From the NCBI GenBank assembly GCA_026008535.1, contig BRKX01000006.1:40226664-40290663 (forward strand): a DNA stretch of 64,000 bases, given 5' to 3'. The stretch's first letter is position 1. The number at the start of each line of letters is the position of its first letter. Position numbers and translations under genes: made by a program. This DNA comes from Perilla frutescens (Eukaryota > Streptophyta > Magnoliopsida > Lamiales > Lamiaceae). Shown piece by piece: positions 24,504 to 36,610 of the stretch. The notes below the pieces were generated by a model, which had not been told where the DNA came from, made no database searches, and saw nothing but the letters and a program-made list of their open reading frames with translations.

Positions 24504-26575
24504 TGTAACGCCCCAATTTTATTACTCTTAATAAAAATGAAACGTTAAACATGCTTTTATTAATAGATAGAAGAAAAGTCACAAATAATCAAATATTAAG
24601 GTCTCAAAGATCACAGCGGAAAATTCTAATAAGAAAAATATCTAAATTTATTTAAAATCGTTATTTAATCGAGACCATGACCACCACCATCGTATCTTGA
24701 TCCGCTAAGCATCACCCGAGCCTCCATCTGAAAAAGATAAAGTTTTTGGGGTGAGTACTTTAACTCAGTGGGGAGTGTCCAATTATCCAAGCTATATAAA
24801 ATTAAGCAAGTAAATGATAATAAATAAAAATTTGTTCAGTCCGTAGACCAAACCATATAGCCCGTCGGCCCAGTCTCATTTAGCCCGGAGGCCCATTTTC
24901 ATTTATAACCCGAAGGCCCTGTACTGTGCTGTGTCATCACATACTTGATAATAAAATATAGAGAGAATAATCGGGACAGAAATCACGTAAAACCCCACCT
25001 TGACCTTGACTTGGATATTAATTAATTAAGCCCGGCGCGCCTCCTATAAATTATTTATTGTAAATTAATATAGTGCACAAAGAAATAAAATCATGCGTAA
25101 TGTTTATCTATAATGCATGCTTTAAAACAATAATCAAATATAGTAACAAAATTCTTTTAATCCCTTTTTATTTATACATGCTTATAATATATATATATAT
25201 ATATATATATAAACATTACATATATAGTTATACATATATATATATATATATAAACGTTACATATATATTTATACATATATATATGAAAATCAACCACCCA
25301 TGCAATATATATATATATATATATAATTCACGTACAACACATATATAATATATATATATATATCTATCAATCACATTATATATATATATATCATTCACGC
25401 ACACCCACACACACAATATATTACCATGACATGCTTGCTTGACAACCAAATTACTATCCTAATTGATCATGCAAATTATCAATAGAAAACAGTTATAATG
25501 ACCAAAGAAAAACATGAATCACACAATGGCCCAATCCAAAATCCTAAAGCCCATCTGCAGAAAAAAACAAAAGGTTAGTTAATATCACAAACATCTCTAT
25601 TCTCTCTCTCTCTCTCTCTCTCTCAAGCTTTCGTAACCCAGCATCAGTATTCTTTCTTCTTCTTTTTCTTTGCTTTCCATTCACGACAACGGCCGGTTCG
25701 CCGCTTCTCAACACTTCATCTTTCCATGCGTTTCTTTTCCGTCGAACAGCGAGGTCATCACCATAATTCCACCTTGCCGTCTACACCATTGGCCTTGGAG
25801 TTTTTCCGTCGGAATGACAACATCGAACTATGTCGCTGCGGAACTCTGCAACAATGTCGTCGATGCAGCCGACCTTGAACCACCGCCGTGGGTGTGCTTC
25901 TCCAAACCCCATCTGCCGAAACCGCTACCACTACACTCACCGCCTTCTATTCCTCCCCTCATGATTATGCAATGCAAAACGAAATAAGCAAATAAAGCAT
26001 GAAAACATCACATACCTCAGTTGATCCCTACGATTTTTCTTTCTTTTTTTTTTCTTTTTGGCGTGGGTAACAAATGAATAGGGCCCTCTACTTATACTAG
26101 AAGATTAGGGTTAGGATTTGGAATAGGATATGAGATCTCATGGTGATCCTTATCAAAAAGTGATAGAGTTGGCTAAGTTCAAATTTAAAAAAAAGATTTG
26201 CTCTCAATCTCTTTTAGATCGATGGAGAGAGAAGAAGATTGGATGAGATATTTAGAATCGGGCTTCAACATTGGACTTGAAAAATACTTGGGCTTCAATT
26301 AACTAAAATGGGCTAGAAATAAACTTAGGACAAAATAAATAAAATGTAACACATTAGGCACTTTAATTATAAAAAAATTTAAATGCATGCTCATGCTATA
26401 AAATTACTATATGCTAAAATGAATTCATGCTTATAAATTACTTAGGCGCGGCTTATTAGACTTAATCAATTAATATCACATAAATAAATAAAATAAATAT
26501 TTTTAGGAAGAAAGAAAAAAAATAAATAAATAAAAATGTAGCAAATTTAAATATTAGAAAAATCGGGTCGCTACA
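24504..26575 (-). repeat. 5' LTR of the Ty3 element
   Basis: 2072 bp, nearly identical to 17074-19132 apart from microsatellite length differences and a few substitutions. In coding orientation it holds the promoter. Confidence 0.93.
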
Positions 26576-27376
26576 GTTAGTTTTTGGAGAAAAGTCTTGA
26601 TCAAAATGAGATTCACTTTCCTTATATAGGTGAGTGATCTTTGTGACCGTTAAGTTTCTACAAATCGTTGGTTTGGTTGATCCATCGATAGTAGTTTTAA
26701 TGCTTATAGTCGTTGAAGCTTTGATTGTACTAGCCATTGAACTTAATAACTTCTGCTCCAAGATTGTCAGGATCTCTCAGGGATCTTGTGTCAAGATCTT
26801 CAATAACTGCTTGTCAGGTAGCAGTCGCTTCAGCTATCAGTTCTGGACTTTAGCTGATGGGTTCTCAGTTGCCTTGGCTTTCAACTCTGAGACCGTCCAG
26901 TTGGCAGTTTCTTGACTGCCCTAAGCTTCAGTTCTGGAATGGTCCATTTTCAGCTGCCTTGGTCTTCAGCTCTAGGTCTTGGCAGCTTAGCTACAAAGCT
27001 TTCAATTTCTGGATTCCAGTCGGCTTTTTCTCTAAGCTTTTCTCCCAGCCTGACTGATCTTAGTTGTAAATCAATCAGTTCAGTTAGGTTTCTTGCAAGC
27101 TTGATCTTTCAAGCTGGCTCTTGTTTCATCAGTTTTCATTAGCTTTCAGCTAAGCTGGTGGTTACTTATCTAGTGGATATTTTTCATTTTTCAGCTTTAA
27201 CTGGTTTTCTTGAAGCATCCTCTTCAGCTGGTTAATCATGCTCCATGGCATTTGACTTGGTCATTAAATCAGTTTCCAGCCTGAATAACCTATAGTTTTT
27301 CATAGAACTTTTCTATGTGTTAACATCTCATCAAAACCACTAGTTGGGCTACCTTGATAGTTTTTACCAACAATAT

Positions 27377-27510
27377 GTTAGTTAAATGGGACGAGGACCC
27401 TTGGATCCCTCTACATTAATTGTATGTAGTTAGATTGGGATAAGGGCTCCTGGATCCCTCTATTTTAATTGTACGTATATATATTGGGATGATAGCCCCT
27501 GGATTCCTCT
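27377..27510. repeat. ~49-bp tandem repeat in CACTA
   Basis: TGGATCCCTCTA-type words recur at about 27401, 27450 and 27499, each with a GGGATAAGGGC-like neighbour. Probably part of the CACTA element's own internal sequence. Confidence 0.6.
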
Positions 27511-27635
27511 GGTGTTTGGTATCTGCCAGTTAATGAACCTAGTTAAGTTACGTCGATGACTTAATCAAAAATATATGTTTCACATCATTATGCTGCCGAA
27601 TTGTTTTTCTAATTAATTTTATAATTTAGGCAAGT

Positions 27636-28888
27636 ATGAATCGAGTTCCTATTCAAGCTTGGATGTATCAACGGAGTCGTGATGGATCTGATTTGTTAGA
27701 ATTTGCACATAAGATCGAATATTTTATAGACTTTGCCACTAGCTAGCCATCCATCATTTTTAGATGGGGAAAATATGAAGTGTCCATGTGCAAAGTGTAA
27801 GAATCGGCCTTATAGAAATCCATTTGAGGTCCGAATGCACATTTATCAGCACAGTTTTGTGCCGAATTATTACACATGGACCTTTCATGGAGAGATGAGT
27901 CCGACTGAAAATTTAGTTGAGACGTATGAACCGAATACGTATCACTTGATGGTGATGGATGCTGCTGGGCCAGAGTTTATTTTTGATGAGATGAATGGCA
28001 TTGAAGAAGCTCCCAATCTTGAAGCTCAATGCTTTTATGATATGTTGGCTACTGCGGACAATGAATTGTGCCTGGGCCATGAGAATCACACTCAATTGTC
28101 AATTTTGTATGTTTGTCTATGTTCTATAATCTGTTAGACTTGAAATGAAATATTAATTTTTCTTACTTTGCGTGTTTTCATAGGCTCAGGATCATTCAAA
28201 CAACGTTAATAAGTTGTTGGTAGATCTCTCGGTTGGTCCATCACGTAGGATTAATACTTGTCACGATTATTTCGTGAATGGGTTTAAGTTTCACATGGTG
28301 TCACATGGGTCACGAAGAGCCACAATTAATAGTGGAGTGTGTGTTAAAGACACTAATTACACCACTAATGAGAGTGATTACTACGGGAGATTGTTGGAGG
28401 TTAAATATCTTGGTCTTCCAACTAAGAAGATGACCTTGTTCAAGTGTGAATGGTTCGATACGTCAACACGGAGGGACAATGGTCCATCCTGATTATAAAA
28501 TGATATCCGTTCGCCAAGGACGTAGATATGCAGGAGAAGATGCATTTGGACTGGCTACCCAGACAACCTAAGTGTTCTATTGCTCATACTCGAGTTTGAA
28601 TCGGTCTAAGAGTGATTGGTTGACAGTTTGTAAGATAAATACCAGATCAAGCGTAGATGTTTCCTCCAACGCACCATCATCAAGTATATCTCCACCATTT
28701 CAAGATGATGAACATTTAGAGTTACGAGCTCCCGTTATAAACATTGATGACGATCTATTACCCATTCACCCAGTGGGTGGTTTGGTAGATATTGAAGAAA
28801 CCAATCTTGATGAATCTGCGTCTGATGATGAAGAGATTAGTTTATCTGATCAAGAACTTAGTGATGAAGAGTTAGATGATGATATTTG
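27636..28888 (+). pseudogene. CACTA TNP2-type transposase, catalytic core deleted
   Basis: From ATG 27636 the product starts MNRVPIQAWMYQRSRDG and continues as the transposase-associated zinc domain (CPCAKCKNRPYRNPFEVRMH, about 27783-27842) after a one-base frame change near 27735. A second exon-like block (28214-28492) matches the C-terminal DUF4216 domain (DYYGRLLEVKYLGLPTKK, LFKCEWFD). A third (28572-28888) ends in an acidic tail. The large transposase_21/TNP2 core that should lie between the first two blocks is absent; only about 80 bases of intron-like DNA separate them. The protein could not catalyse transposition. Its position before a Transposase_24 gene is the usual order in plant CACTA elements. 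Confidence 0.75.
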
Positions 28889-29055
28889 ATAGTGTTAATT
28901 ATGTTTGATGTCCAAAATAATTAATTGTTTAGTATTGAAGAATTGATCGTCTCGAATGTCTTCATGACTTTTGTCATTTTGAATTTTATGTTTTTGTTTA
29001 AGATCATATGTATATATATATATATATATATATCTTTATGAGTTGTTTTTGTCAG

Positions 29056-30537
29056 ATGGATAGAGGTGGTGAATCTCACGGGGCTAGGTCTCGAGCGATG
29101 TCATCTATGGGATCCGCTGGCGGTACAGTTGATGATAGCGCCGGTCAGGATAAGAGCGATGCTACGGGAGAGGAGTCCCGTACAGTTAACTCGAGATATG
29201 AGGTTAAGCTCGAGATTATGGGCAGAGAGAGGTATGTTGATATATATATATATTGATATATATTCAATTAATTTACTTTTTGTATATTATAATTCAATAT
29301 AATTTGCATTTTCAGAGTCGTGGTGCCCTCGAACGCCACTTCGAGGGCAATTACAACTATTTTCAAGATGTATCTTAATCCTACGAGCTTTGCTTTGAAG
29401 AAGGTGCCCCTGAATAGGAGGATGCTGTATTGGGTTGAGTTCAAGATATTTGTTGATTTATATGTATTTGTGCTATTTAATATTGTTACTAACGTCGTTG
29501 TTTATTTATGTGTTAATACAGAAGGAGTTTAGGTGGACTCACTCCGACGATGAGGTGCTTCTGCTCTTCTGGAAGAAATGTCAGGACCGGTACAGGGACA
29601 TGGTGTACCATATGAAGAATGATGACTACCTTGCGGGCAAGAAGGTCAATTTTATGCGACTTGAGGACTGGCCTGCATGGGTAGCGTACTGGCAGACGGA
29701 GGAGACTCAGGAGAAGGCTCGCTTGGCCAAGAGAAACCACCTGACCGAGCCCGATGGCCTAGGATCCTCCAGCCAGATTCACCATGGAGGCGCCAGATGT
29801 GCCGTGGATTATATGCGCGATCTGATACAAGTTATAATAATTATTCATGTTTATAGAATTATAAATTAACACTTTCGTTTTTATTTTGTTTATGTCGTGG
29901 ATCATATGCGCGATCTGATATGAGTTATTATAATTATTCATGTTTATGCGCTACCAGACGTACCTCAAGCTTCATTGCCCAGACAACTATTGGACCACAA
30001 CCAAGGCGAGAGAGAACAATGTAAGATTTTACGTACTAATATTTTAATATATATATATACGTATATATAAATAATTTATATATATTGAAAAATGAATTAC
30101 ATTTATCTTAATAAATACAGGATAAGTGTGATGCCTTGGCTACGGAGTGGAGAGTTGAGGGTAGGGAGCCGGACATGGACGAGATTTTCCGTCAAGTGCT
30201 GACGTCTGACAGATAGGGGCGCGCTATCAGGCTGGGAAACATGACCCCTGTCATTCGTCGCCCTACAGCAGCTGGAGGATCCTTATCGTCAGCGAGCCAG
30301 GGCTCTGGGTTGCTGTATACCCAGGCAAAGCTCGATGCGAAACTGGCTGAGATGTAGGCACAGATGGATGAGAAGCTGAGTGCCCAGTAGGATTCTGTGC
30401 AGCAGGTACTGAAGAAGCCGGCCAGGATGGAGTTCCTGCTTGAGCGCCTTCTTAATCAGCAGTCGGGTGGTATTGGTAATGGATCCGGAGTGTCTGGTAG
30501 CGGTTCCGGAAGGCCTGATGGTGGGTCGAGATCTTAG
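29056..30537 (+). pseudogene. CACTA second protein, Transposase_24 (Ptta/En/Spm) type
   Basis: Exons start at ATG 29056 (MDRGGESHGARSR). Visible borders are a donor after 29231, an acceptor at 29316, an acceptor at 29522 before KEFRWTHSDDE, and a later exon near 29947 (RYQTYLKLHCPDNYW). The domain VPSNATSRAITTIFKMYL plus WKKCQDRYRDMVYHMKNDD fits the Transposase_24 family. It is followed by KAR, an exon with DKCDALATEWRVEGREPDMD, and a Gly/Ser-rich tail. The donor after about 29445 reads AT where GT is expected. In-frame stops occur near 30216, 30356 and 30389. In En/Spm the second protein binds the subterminal repeats, here probably the GGCGACGGA words. Confidence 0.7.
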
Positions 30538-30739
30538 TTGTATGTTTGACTACTATTATGCTACAGTTTTTGTATATATATATATATATATGTATTATAT
30601 ATTTGTATTAAATTATGTACAATCAAGTGTGTGTGTGTGTATTAGTTTTATGATCTTTTATTATATTTGGATACTGATAAATATTTAAAAAGAAAAAGAA
30701 ATTAAAAAAACCGAATTAAAAATAAAAAAAAATTTAAAA

Positions 30740-31035
30740 AAGGTTCGTCGCCCGATTTTTTTTATTTTTAAAATTAAAATAATTCTTTTTTACGACAGAA
30801 ATGTTGCGTTGCCTTTTCTGATGCCACAGAAGGCGACGAACGTGGTCGCCTTGAATTGACAACCATTTTACACGACGCTTTAGGCGACATAATTTTCCGT
30901 CGCTAAGTCCGTCGTCATATTTGGCGACGGAAAATTCTGTCGCCTTCTTTTTTTAGCGACCATATTTAGGAGACAGACATTTTCCGTCGCCCGTTCAATT
31001 GACGACGTAAATATTTTCCGTCGCTATTTCGTGAT
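30740..31035. repeat. CACTA right subterminal repeats
   Basis: Copies of GGCGACGGA/TCCGTCGCC and close variants in both orientations, ending at the CACTA terminus. They mirror 14767-15010. Confidence 0.8.
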
Positions 31036-31121
31036 TTTTTTGTAGTGAATCTCTTGTTTTCATAAATATTTTTAATCTACGTGCGTCTAGATAATAGACT
31101 ATATAATTGGAAGGGAGAGTA

Positions 31122-31638
31122 TAAAAAATATCGATTTATAACCTAATTAAAAATAGATTATTTATCAACCCTTCTTTAAGAATCAATCCAATTCGACCGA
31201 AGCAGTGCATGAAGCTGCAGCCAGTCGCAGTTACCAGGGGTTAGTGAAAATGTTCGATTTCAACTGGACACGTAATGGATCTTGAAGTACTATTTTTGCA
31301 TCTCCCTGACCAAATCCAAGGCAAGGCAAGGCAAGCAACGCAGGTGAGAAGGCCACAGAGCGATCTCTCGAATCGATAGACCGCCGATTTCTTTCTCAGT
31401 CGCCGATGAATCGATTACATTATGTACCGATTCACTGAGAAAAGGAGTAGTATAAGAGTGGCTCGGTCATCGATATGAGTTTTGTCAATTTAAATCTATC
31501 AATCTAAGTATCAAGTATGTATTTATATTTCTTTAGACCATTTTCAAGTAATTTCAAAGAGATGGTGTGACTTGAATGCTCAATGCAAAAAACTAGAAAC
31601 TTACTAAAAATAATAAAAACCCTAAAATAGAATAAATA
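31122..31638. other. No gene seen
   Basis: Short AT-rich spacer with a small GGCAA tandem run (about 31320-31340). No coding similarity recognised. Confidence 0.4.
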
Positions 31639-32000
31639 CAGTAAAACCTCTATACAGTAATATCGTTGGGACCAGAGAAAAATATTACTATAGGGAGGTT
31701 ATTCTTATATAGAGTTTACATATAAAAATCATTATTTTTTTAAAAAATTTAATATATATTATACAACACTTGCAAATGTCCCTTCACATTTAAAAACATG
31801 AATTTAAAAGGTATATAAAATTCATTCATGTGCTTTAACCGAAGAATACATCATATAGGAATAACGCGATATGTGCATGGTGATAATCCAGAGAATGATA
31901 GTGTAGAAATAGAAAAAGTATCGTGTCAATAAGCTTCAAATATGTTGGACAAGCTGAAAATGTTTTAGATTCAACAAGAAAGTGATCGTGTTAACTAATT
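31639..32000 (+). mobile_element. Pogo/Emigrant-like element fragment
   Basis: Opens with CAGTAAAACCTCTATA, the terminal word of plant Emigrant/Lemi (pogo-like) elements as I recall it. After it, about 31860-31995 can be read as a decayed C-terminus of a pogo-type transposase (NMLDKLKMF then a stop). I found no matching right end, so it is truncated. Confidence 0.45.
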
Positions 32001-32745
32001 ACTTATAACGTGCAAGTTAAATGATGTGATATTAACCTAAAAAATTAAAGCACTGCCACAACTAACTTTAGATAAGTATTTCATACAATCTTAAGTTTAA
32101 TATAACATATGTAGTTAAAATAATTCTACACATTTTATATAGATATTTAACTATGTATGAAATTAATATTTAAGGAGAGAGAAAATCCCTCCTCCCCCAT
32201 TAATTAATATTTTATTTTATAAAGATTTATATCAGACGATCTAACGGGTCACAATCCGTTAAACAAGTTAAATCCACTCAAATCTGTCAAGAGACTCGTG
32301 TAGTAAAAAAAATAAAAAATTCCCCCAATCATTATTTTTTCCAAAAAACCTTTATTTAGTCTCAACTACGGTTTAATGATCCCAACTATAATTTATATTT
32401 AGTTCAAAAAATTAATTGTTGGCACGCATTAACGTCAGACTTGTGCACTTATTTTTTTTATTTTTTATTTTTTCTTAATTATGATTTATTAATCTCAATT
32501 ATAATCTATATTTAATTCAAAAAAATTAATTATAGACATACGAGCTCGAGCACTGCACAAGTTATCAAATAAAATAATTCATTTTAATGTTATGATTCAC
32601 TAATTCAATTTTAGAGTACATATTTATTTCAAAAAAATTAATTATGAACGCGGTGTACGAGTTCACACGTTAGTTCTGAGTGAATGTATCGCACAAGATG
32701 CTGACGATTTTATTTTAGAGTTTACTAATTTCATTCTAGAGTATA

Positions 32746-32746
<1 letters not shown>

Positions 32747-32783
<37 letters not shown>

Positions 32784-32825
32784 GAAGAAGAAGAAGAAGA
32801 AGAAGAAGAAGAAGAAGAAGAAGAA
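32747..32825. repeat. ATT and AAG trinucleotide microsatellite
   Basis: About 12 ATT units followed directly by about 14 GAA/AAG units. The Asn- and Ser-rich open frame on the minus strand is a product of this repeat. Confidence 0.9.
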
Positions 32826-33061
32826 ATGGACTTTAAAAGTAAATTAATTTGTGACAATAAAGTTTATTTATAGTTAAACATTTAGGGGTCATTTATTTCA
32901 AATCATAATGGCAGTGTGACTGTTACCTAATCTTTAGTTATTGGATCATATCAATATATATCCACACAAAAAAACTGAAAAATTAGGGTTTTGAAAAAGT
33001 GATTAAATTTAAAATTTGTGAATTTTTTTACACGTATTTCACTTGGCACCTAATTAAAAAT

Positions 33062-34254
33062 GTATAATTCTACCTGGGACTCGACCCATTGCGATTCGCC
33101 GATGGATTCGCGACACCTCGAAAGTGATTTATAATATTTTAATAGGGTTTGTATCAGAGGTCCCCACCTTGCAGACCAGTTCGCTACAATAGTTTTTAAT
33201 CGCTGTTAACAGCGTAGCAAACAGCTGTCTGTTTACTTTCTGCATGCGTCTGTCTTAGAGACGTCACTCAGCATTAATTGAAGAAAAAATAAATTTGATT
33301 TTAGAAGGCGTTCTCGACCAAAGGAGTTGTTCGACGATGAATTCTCTTATTTTTTTTATGCTCTAATTTTTGTTAAACAATGTATTTAGTTCCAAACCTC
33401 TGAATTATTACGGTTTTTATTTCATTAGGTTTACTACAACTTTGCCAGTTTATTTTTCATTTTTTCAACCAATTAGGATTTCTAATTAATTTTTAATACT
33501 TATTTTATAATTTTCCGCTTATCTAATTTTTTTTCCAGATTGATTATTTCAGATTTAGGTATTGAAATTTTTATAATATTAGTTTTAAGTAATAAATATT
33601 AATTAATTCTTGCTTATAAATACATAAATTTATGATTTACAAATAAATTATTATCATTGTATAATATAATGTTGTTATGTGGTTGGCACGCAAAATTCGG
33701 ACTAATTTCGAAGTATTAACAAATTTACAAAATTAATTGTTAAGAAACAATCCAAACTATAAAATATAATACAAAAAATTATGCCTAATTAACTCTTTTA
33801 ATTACATGTTCTTTACAATTAATTCCTAAATAAGTTTAGGTCAGAATTACATCTTATTAAATTTTCCCAAAATCCCAAAAGTTACATAAATCACTTTTAT
33901 GCCAAAGTATTATTTTTACAGAAATTTTTCAAATCTCCTAAATCTACCCAAATCTCGTCGATGAGATACTCTATTCGTCGAGAACTTTTACACTAGCTCC
34001 ATGCAAGATAGTGCTCCTTCATTTAATGCGATGTGAGAACTGCACATAGTGCCGCACCCCGTCTGACATGAGGTGGCCCCACCTGACGCGGCTTCAAATG
34101 GAAGGAACAACAATGTTAACTCCGTTAACATCAAACAGGGTTCGAAAAAGGTGAACCGAGTTTTTCTGCCTGCAAAGTGTCAGAAAAAGTACTCTCCACG
34201 TGGCGCACATCCACCGATGAATTGCATGGGTCGAGTCCTAGGATAGAACCTTCC
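33062..34254. mobile_element. Non-autonomous Mutator-like element with 9-bp TSD
   Basis: The ends are inverted: GTATAATTCTACCTGGGACT on the left, and GGAAGGTTCTATCCTAGGAC on the reverse-complemented right, staying about 80% alike for 45 bases. Immediately outside is the 9-base direct repeat ATTAAAAAT (33053-33061 and 34255-34263). A 9-base duplication is the Mutator hallmark. The 1193-bp body has no transposase and I recognise no captured gene in it. Confidence 0.75.
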
Positions 34255-34263
34255 ATTAAAAAT

Positions 34264-35764
34264 CTAGTTGAGCTTCACATAATCATAAATTAATAAAGAT
34301 GTCCTGAATCCTGATACATAATCCTTGTGCTTTATTAGTATTCATAATCCTTATGGAGGTTTGAGACAATGAGACCTATTCAAAGTTCAATCGTCAATTC
34401 CCCTTACATCCCTCCCAAAAAAAAAATAGAGTTGTTATAATTAATAGTATATTAGAAATGGAAATGTTTCATTGCACAAATTAATACAACTCGATAGGGC
34501 CAATATTGTAATATAAAATAAAAATAAAATTATAGTAAATGCCTAAAATATCTTTATTAGACTATTGGTTTGAAAAGAATTCAAATTTTTTTTTGCGAGT
34601 TCTCTCTCCATTACAAGATTCATTAATAATCTATGAATCATTCCATCACTTTATCTCCAAAATGATGAAGTCCAAAAATCTAACCAAATTGATGCTTGAC
34701 GAATCAAATTCAAATTTGTCAATTCATTCTGAGTACCTGATTTCTTCGCTCTATCACAACCTATATTTGTAATGGTCATTTTTGTGCTTTTACTAGCTGT
34801 TTTTTTTTCCCACAACACTAAACCCCTCAACATTGCATATTCTTTATATTTATAGAGCAAATTATCGATGCTAAGAAAAAATATACGAGGGACTGGACCT
34901 TTTTCAACATTCAAAAATCACTCTTTGTTTCTACATCATTATATTATCATTAGTTTTTTCATCATTCATACTGCTAACCGCCAAACAATTGGCTTTGTGC
35001 TTGAGAGAATTTAATTAGAAAATTGTCACTAAAATAAATAAAACTGACTTTGGGCTTCAAAGGATTTAATTAACATCTTGAAATTAATTATGAGTTGAAT
35101 GATATATCCACTCCAATGACCTTGAAATAATAAATAAGACATCCATAACTGGAAAATAATAAATTAGTACATGTACAACTGGTTGTTGAATTGCTGAGTA
35201 AATAATTGAAGATCAATTATTACCAAAGTTATTCGAATATAATTGATGCGGTAAGTGGTAAGATATTTTATGCCGGTTGATTTAACATATAACTACCTTT
35301 CTAATTACAACCGAGCAGCATGAATTTTTACTTTTTAACTATCTGGGCAGTTATAAAATATATGATTGATCATTCCTTCTCAGTTCTCTCCCACCCATAG
35401 AATGTAGAAACTATTCTCTCTCCAATTAAATTTGCAAGGCCTGTTCTTAATGTTCGAAAATAAGATAAGTCGTGAGATATAGAAATGAAATATAAAAACA
35501 AATTAAGATTATAGTGACTATAAAATATCAATTTTGCCAGTCAAATGTTGCATCTTCAGTTTCTCAATCTTATATAATTTCATTAATTCTAAATCCCAAC
35601 TTTTAGTGTTTGTATTTCTTTGTCAAAGCCTCCAATTTTTTAGAATAATCCGTAATCGCTATCAGAGGGTATAATCGAGTACACCCCACTTTTGTTTAAT
35701 AAATCATACTCGAAAAATATGTGAGAGACTCACTGCAGGCGGATAAATTTTAATGGCTAAATTA
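34264..35764. other. AT-rich region without recognisable genes
   Basis: Short open frames at 34539-34772 (+) and 34651-34914 (-) overlap each other and match no family I know. No inverted ends noticed. Confidence 0.4.
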
Positions 35765-35985
35765 AATTATGCCATACAAATAATTAAATATCAAATATAT
35801 CATTTATTTACATTTTAGGAATTTAATTAAATTAATTCCTAAATTAAATAAAAAGATATTGACATTTAATATTTGGAGATAAAGATTTAAATATCAAAGT
35901 ATATCATTTATTTATATTTTAGAAATTTACATGAATTAATTCCTAAATTAAATAAATAAATGTTGATATTTAAATATGTGGATAA
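35765..35985. repeat. Imperfect tandem duplication, ~115 bp unit
   Basis: ATTAAATATCAAATATATCA followed by TTTATTTACATTTTAGG and ATTAATTCCTAAATTAAATA occurs twice with small differences. AT-rich and non-coding. Confidence 0.65.
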
Positions 35986-36123
35986 TCTCGACCAATCAGG
36001 AGTCGACACGTGTCAAATCTGTGCACAAATTAAGGATTTGATAAAGATAAGTCCAAAATATTGAGGAGCCAATTAAATCGTGCCACCTCAGCCCTAAATC
36101 TCCGAATTTCTCTCTCCTTACAC

Positions 36124-36133
36124 CTATAAATAG
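36124..36133 (+). promoter_or_regulatory. TATA box in an LTR-like promoter
   Basis: CTATAAATAG lies downstream of a G-box-like CACGTG (near 36008), followed by a repetitive leader with AAGGCGTTCTT words (36225-36260). The arrangement resembles the promoter half of an LTR, but I could not define TG...CA ends, so it could also be a gene promoter for the fragment at 36407. Confidence 0.45.
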
Positions 36134-36267
36134 AGGCCATATGGAGAATGAAAATCACACCAGAAGTCATTTGAAAAGTTCAAGAATTTGAGAACTTCCA
36201 TAAGTGAAATTCTCTAAGATATTCAAGGCGTTCTTATGACATTCAAAGGCGTTCTTCATCAAAGTCA

Positions 36268-36398
36268 TAATGTTTGTTTTTAATTATTAATTTATATAGT
36301 TTCATGAATTTTAATATGTGTACAATGAAACAATATTACTTACACGGTTATAATGTTTGTTTTTAATTATTAATTTATATAGTTTCATGAATTTTAAT
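36268..36398. repeat. 48-bp direct duplication, period 83
   Basis: TAATGTTTGTTTTTAATTAT onwards to TTTCATGAATTTTAAT is present at 36268-36315 and again at 36351-36398, almost identical. Confidence 0.85.
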
Positions 36399-36406
36399 TT
36401 TTAAAA

Positions 36407-36610
36407 ATGGCGGACAGTAATTTTCCTACAGAAAATCATGCAAGTGGTGATCATATACCAGAGTGTGAAACATCGTTGAAACCATTTGTTAGACAGAAGT
36501 TCAAAAGTGTAGAGAAGTCAATCAGAGTAGCAAACAAGCCCTTGCGATTGTGTAGCAACTGTCAAGAAAAAGGCACGTCATGATGCGAGGAACTGTTCAC
36601 TACCTAAGCG
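36407..36610 (+). pseudogene. Zinc-knuckle protein fragment (FAR1-like?)
   Basis: ATG 36407 opens a 58-codon frame, MADSNFPTENH..., reaching LRLCSNCQEKG and a TGA at 36581. One frame over, the sequence continues HDARNCSLPKRY, completing a C-x2-C...H...C zinc knuckle, and then meets a donor-like GTATTG at about 36612. So a knuckle-encoding exon has suffered a small indel. The knuckle style (NCQEKGH...RNC) resembles those at the end of FAR1/MULE-type proteins; this is a weak family guess. Confidence 0.35.

Larger units (their letters stand above)
17074..26575 (-). mobile_element. Full-length Ty3/gypsy retrotransposon
   Basis: Two LTRs (17074-19132 and 24504-26575) begin TGTAACGCCCC and end GGGTCGCTACA. 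The whole is flanked by perfect GTTAG duplications (17069-17073, 26576-26580). The coding strand is minus, so the right LTR is the 5' LTR. Next to it is an initiator-Met primer site, and next to the left LTR a purine tract. Gag-pol order is protease, RT, RNase H, integrase, which defines Ty3. The C-terminal tail resembles the chromodomain-bearing Tekay/Del group. Three stop codons break gag-pol. Confidence 0.95.
16302..27372. mobile_element. LTR-like element (solo LTR) split by the Ty3 insertion
   Basis: Starts TGTTGGTCCCGGTGCG and ends TTTTTACCAACA, with TG...CA ends. After removal of the Ty3 element and one GTTAG copy it is about 1.56 kb, and no coding domain is seen. The flanks GCATG and ATATG match at three of five bases, so the target duplication is weak. 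Taken as a solo LTR or small non-autonomous retroelement; this is less certain than the layers around it. Confidence 0.6.
14748..31047 (+). mobile_element. CACTA (En/Spm) transposon with nested insertions
   Basis: Begins CACTACAAAAAAA and ends, reverse-complemented, CACTACAAAAAAATCACG. The flanks are AAT on both sides (14745-14747, 31048-31050), the 3-base duplication of CACTA elements. It carries GGCGACGGA-type subterminal repeats at both ends, remains of a TNP2-type gene (27636-28888) and a Transposase_24 gene (29056-30537). About 11 kb of its 16.3 kb is a later nest of LTR elements (16302-27372). Confidence 0.92.
14547..31119. mobile_element. Stowaway-like MITE split by the CACTA element
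   Basis: Left end CTCCTTTCATCCGGATTATA; right end reverse-complemented CTCTCCCTTCCAATTATATA. Both are flanked by TA (14545-14546 and 31120-31121), the Tc1/mariner target. Without the CACTA insertion and its 3-base duplication the element is about 270 bp. The inner sequence 14640-14747 and 31051-31119 is AT-rich and non-coding. Confidence 0.7.

Noticed and set aside
32663..32857. Ser/Asn homopolymer ORF on the minus strand
   Set aside because: Translation of the ATT/AAG microsatellite.
35990..36406. Endogenous pararetrovirus promoter
   Set aside because: TATA and leader style are compatible, but no viral coding domain is nearby; only an LTR-like promoter can be claimed.
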